From positions 186,838-207,427 of the forward strand of contig NW_003158226.1 of assembly GCF_000003605.2 (NCBI RefSeq): a DNA stretch of 20,590 nt, read 5' to 3'. The notes below the pieces were generated by a model, which was not told the DNA's origin, ran no database searches, and worked only from the letters and a program-made list of their open reading frames with translations. Of this stretch, positions 19,646-20,590 are shown one piece after another (positions within the stretch are counted from its first letter, which is position 1; each line of letters opens with the position of its first letter). A program made the translations under genes and the position numbers. The DNA comes from Saccoglossus kowalevskii. Its lineage: Eukaryota; Hemichordata; Enteropneusta; Harrimaniidae.

Positions 19646-20590
19646 CTGAAATAGAATACAATAAAGATTACAGTCTTTAAAGGCACATAATCCACGTCTA
19701 TTGTCTAGCATTGTTGTTATAGGTGGGGTTTCTGTAAGTCTAAAATCAACAAAGATGTTACCATCGTTTATTTAGGAGATTTTCAGAATGATAACTAAGT
19801 AAGGAAAACAAAACTGGAATTTGAAAAATCCAGAGTGACAGCAGTGTTGACCTTTAGCAGATTGTTATTTTTGTAACAGATTCTGCCTGTTTTCACCTAA
19901 AAAATCGTGTTCTGTACTGAAATGTCAACATAGTTATAACGCCCATATAAACACAACTATGTATATCCACCTCGGGGGAATCAGGGATTAAACTATGAAA
20001 TCCTCGCTAGACGTTAATCTATAAGCATCTTAAGACTACCGAACATGTTTATTACTTCAGGCGGTTGTCTGTCTAAAGTAGTTGTCCATCATTACAAAAT
20101 ATCAGATTTCACTGACTTTTATCATAAAGTAGTTGTCTACCATTACAAAATATCATCAGATTTCACTGACTTATCATAAAGTAGTTGTCTACCATTACAA
20201 AATATCATCAGATTTCACTGACTTTTATCATAAAGTAGTTGTCTGCCATTACAAAATATCATCAGATTTCACTGACTTTTTACCAAACGCTTCAGCGTGG
20301 TATTAAGAGTTTGTTTTCAGGGGTGGGTGATACCAAGGTGGGAAATGGATGCACATAAGGGGTTAATTCCTTGAATTGCAATATAGAGGGTTCAGGCCGA
20401 AATACAATATATAGTGTTTTCATGTTTCGTCTGATATTTCTGTGGTATTCTGCTGCTGTAAGTAATGCACGATTTGTTCCGAAATTCAGTATTTTGTGTG
20501 CATTCCAGGGTTATTCGTTTTTTGATGAAAACACCCCTATTTTTTAATGGCTTAGTCGAATAGTTTCACTCCCACTGGGAAATCTGCATT
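19646..20590 (-). other. upstream intron of the palmitoyltransferase gene
   Basis: No exon encoding the DHHC cysteine-rich domain (HC...C..C....DHHC...NNC) is visible on the minus strand. The preceding exon is therefore beyond the right edge or was missed. The stretch contains a 52-bp tandem repeat at 20074..20280. Confidence 0.55.
20074..20280. repeat. about 52-bp tandem repeat, four copies
   Basis: Copies start with TAAAGTAGTTGTC at 20074, 20125, 20177 and 20231. Each continues through CATTACAAAATATCA and GATTTCACTGACTT. Spacings of 51, 52 and 54 bp come from small indels. The last three copies are nearly identical. The first lacks one ATC and has CCATCATTAC. Confidence 0.9.

Overview
The window looks like nuclear DNA of an AT-rich invertebrate animal. 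The coding pieces I can support are short exons with canonical splice sites, spread over kilobases. There is a 5'-truncated LINE with target-site duplications, plus MITE-like inverted repeats, microsatellites and a 3-kb minisatellite. I see no bacterial gene structure, CRISPR array or rRNA. I cannot name the species. CpG density changes along the window, as expected of a mosaically methylated invertebrate genome (mollusc, brachiopod, hemichordate or cephalochordate would all fit).

Left part (1 to about 9,950; CpG not depleted). A minus-strand gene is suggested by two exons that join in phase. A start exon (6903..6948, MSEQQDDSMYQDNLP) has donor CAG|GTGAGT, and a proline-rich exon (about 1422..1604) carries a PPPPAY motif. 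The 5.3-kb intron between them holds a LINE 3' end (2748..3117) with a poly(A) signal, A-tail and 15-bp target-site duplications, and a fold-back repeat (4628..4842). Upstream of the start exon are a long compound ATTT/AATT microsatellite (about 7321..7529), a weak tRNA-like relic, and otherwise featureless DNA.

Right part (about 9,957 to 20,590; CpG-poor over long stretches). The last two coding exons of a ZDHHC3/7-like (GODZ family) DHHC palmitoyltransferase lie on the minus strand: a transmembrane exon (19573..19645) and the terminal exon (18164..18358). They join in phase 0, and the protein ends ...PPQYDV-stop. The DHHC cysteine-rich domain must lie to the right of the window. Near the transmembrane exon, a 104-bp unit carrying the exon's 3' half and its 5' splice site is repeated in tandem.

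Left of the stop codon lies a 27-bp minisatellite of about 100 copies (14632..17598). Most units contain TGAGTCA, the consensus AP-1 site, and the array has higher-order repeat structure. Further left, at 9979..9984, is a well-formed minus-strand poly(A) site (UGUA elements, AATAAA, GU-rich tract) overlapping an 18-bp perfect palindrome. The CpG change falls at the same place. My inference is that the palmitoyltransferase transcription unit may run to about 9,960, giving a 3' UTR of about 8 kb that includes the minisatellite. Closer AATAAA hexamers at 17772 and 17673 would allow a short 3' UTR instead.

The most unusual items are the AP-1-site minisatellite in a probable transcribed flank, the tandem exon/5'-splice-site duplication, and the long-3'-UTR hypothesis. 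I found nothing that amounts to a new multi-gene system.
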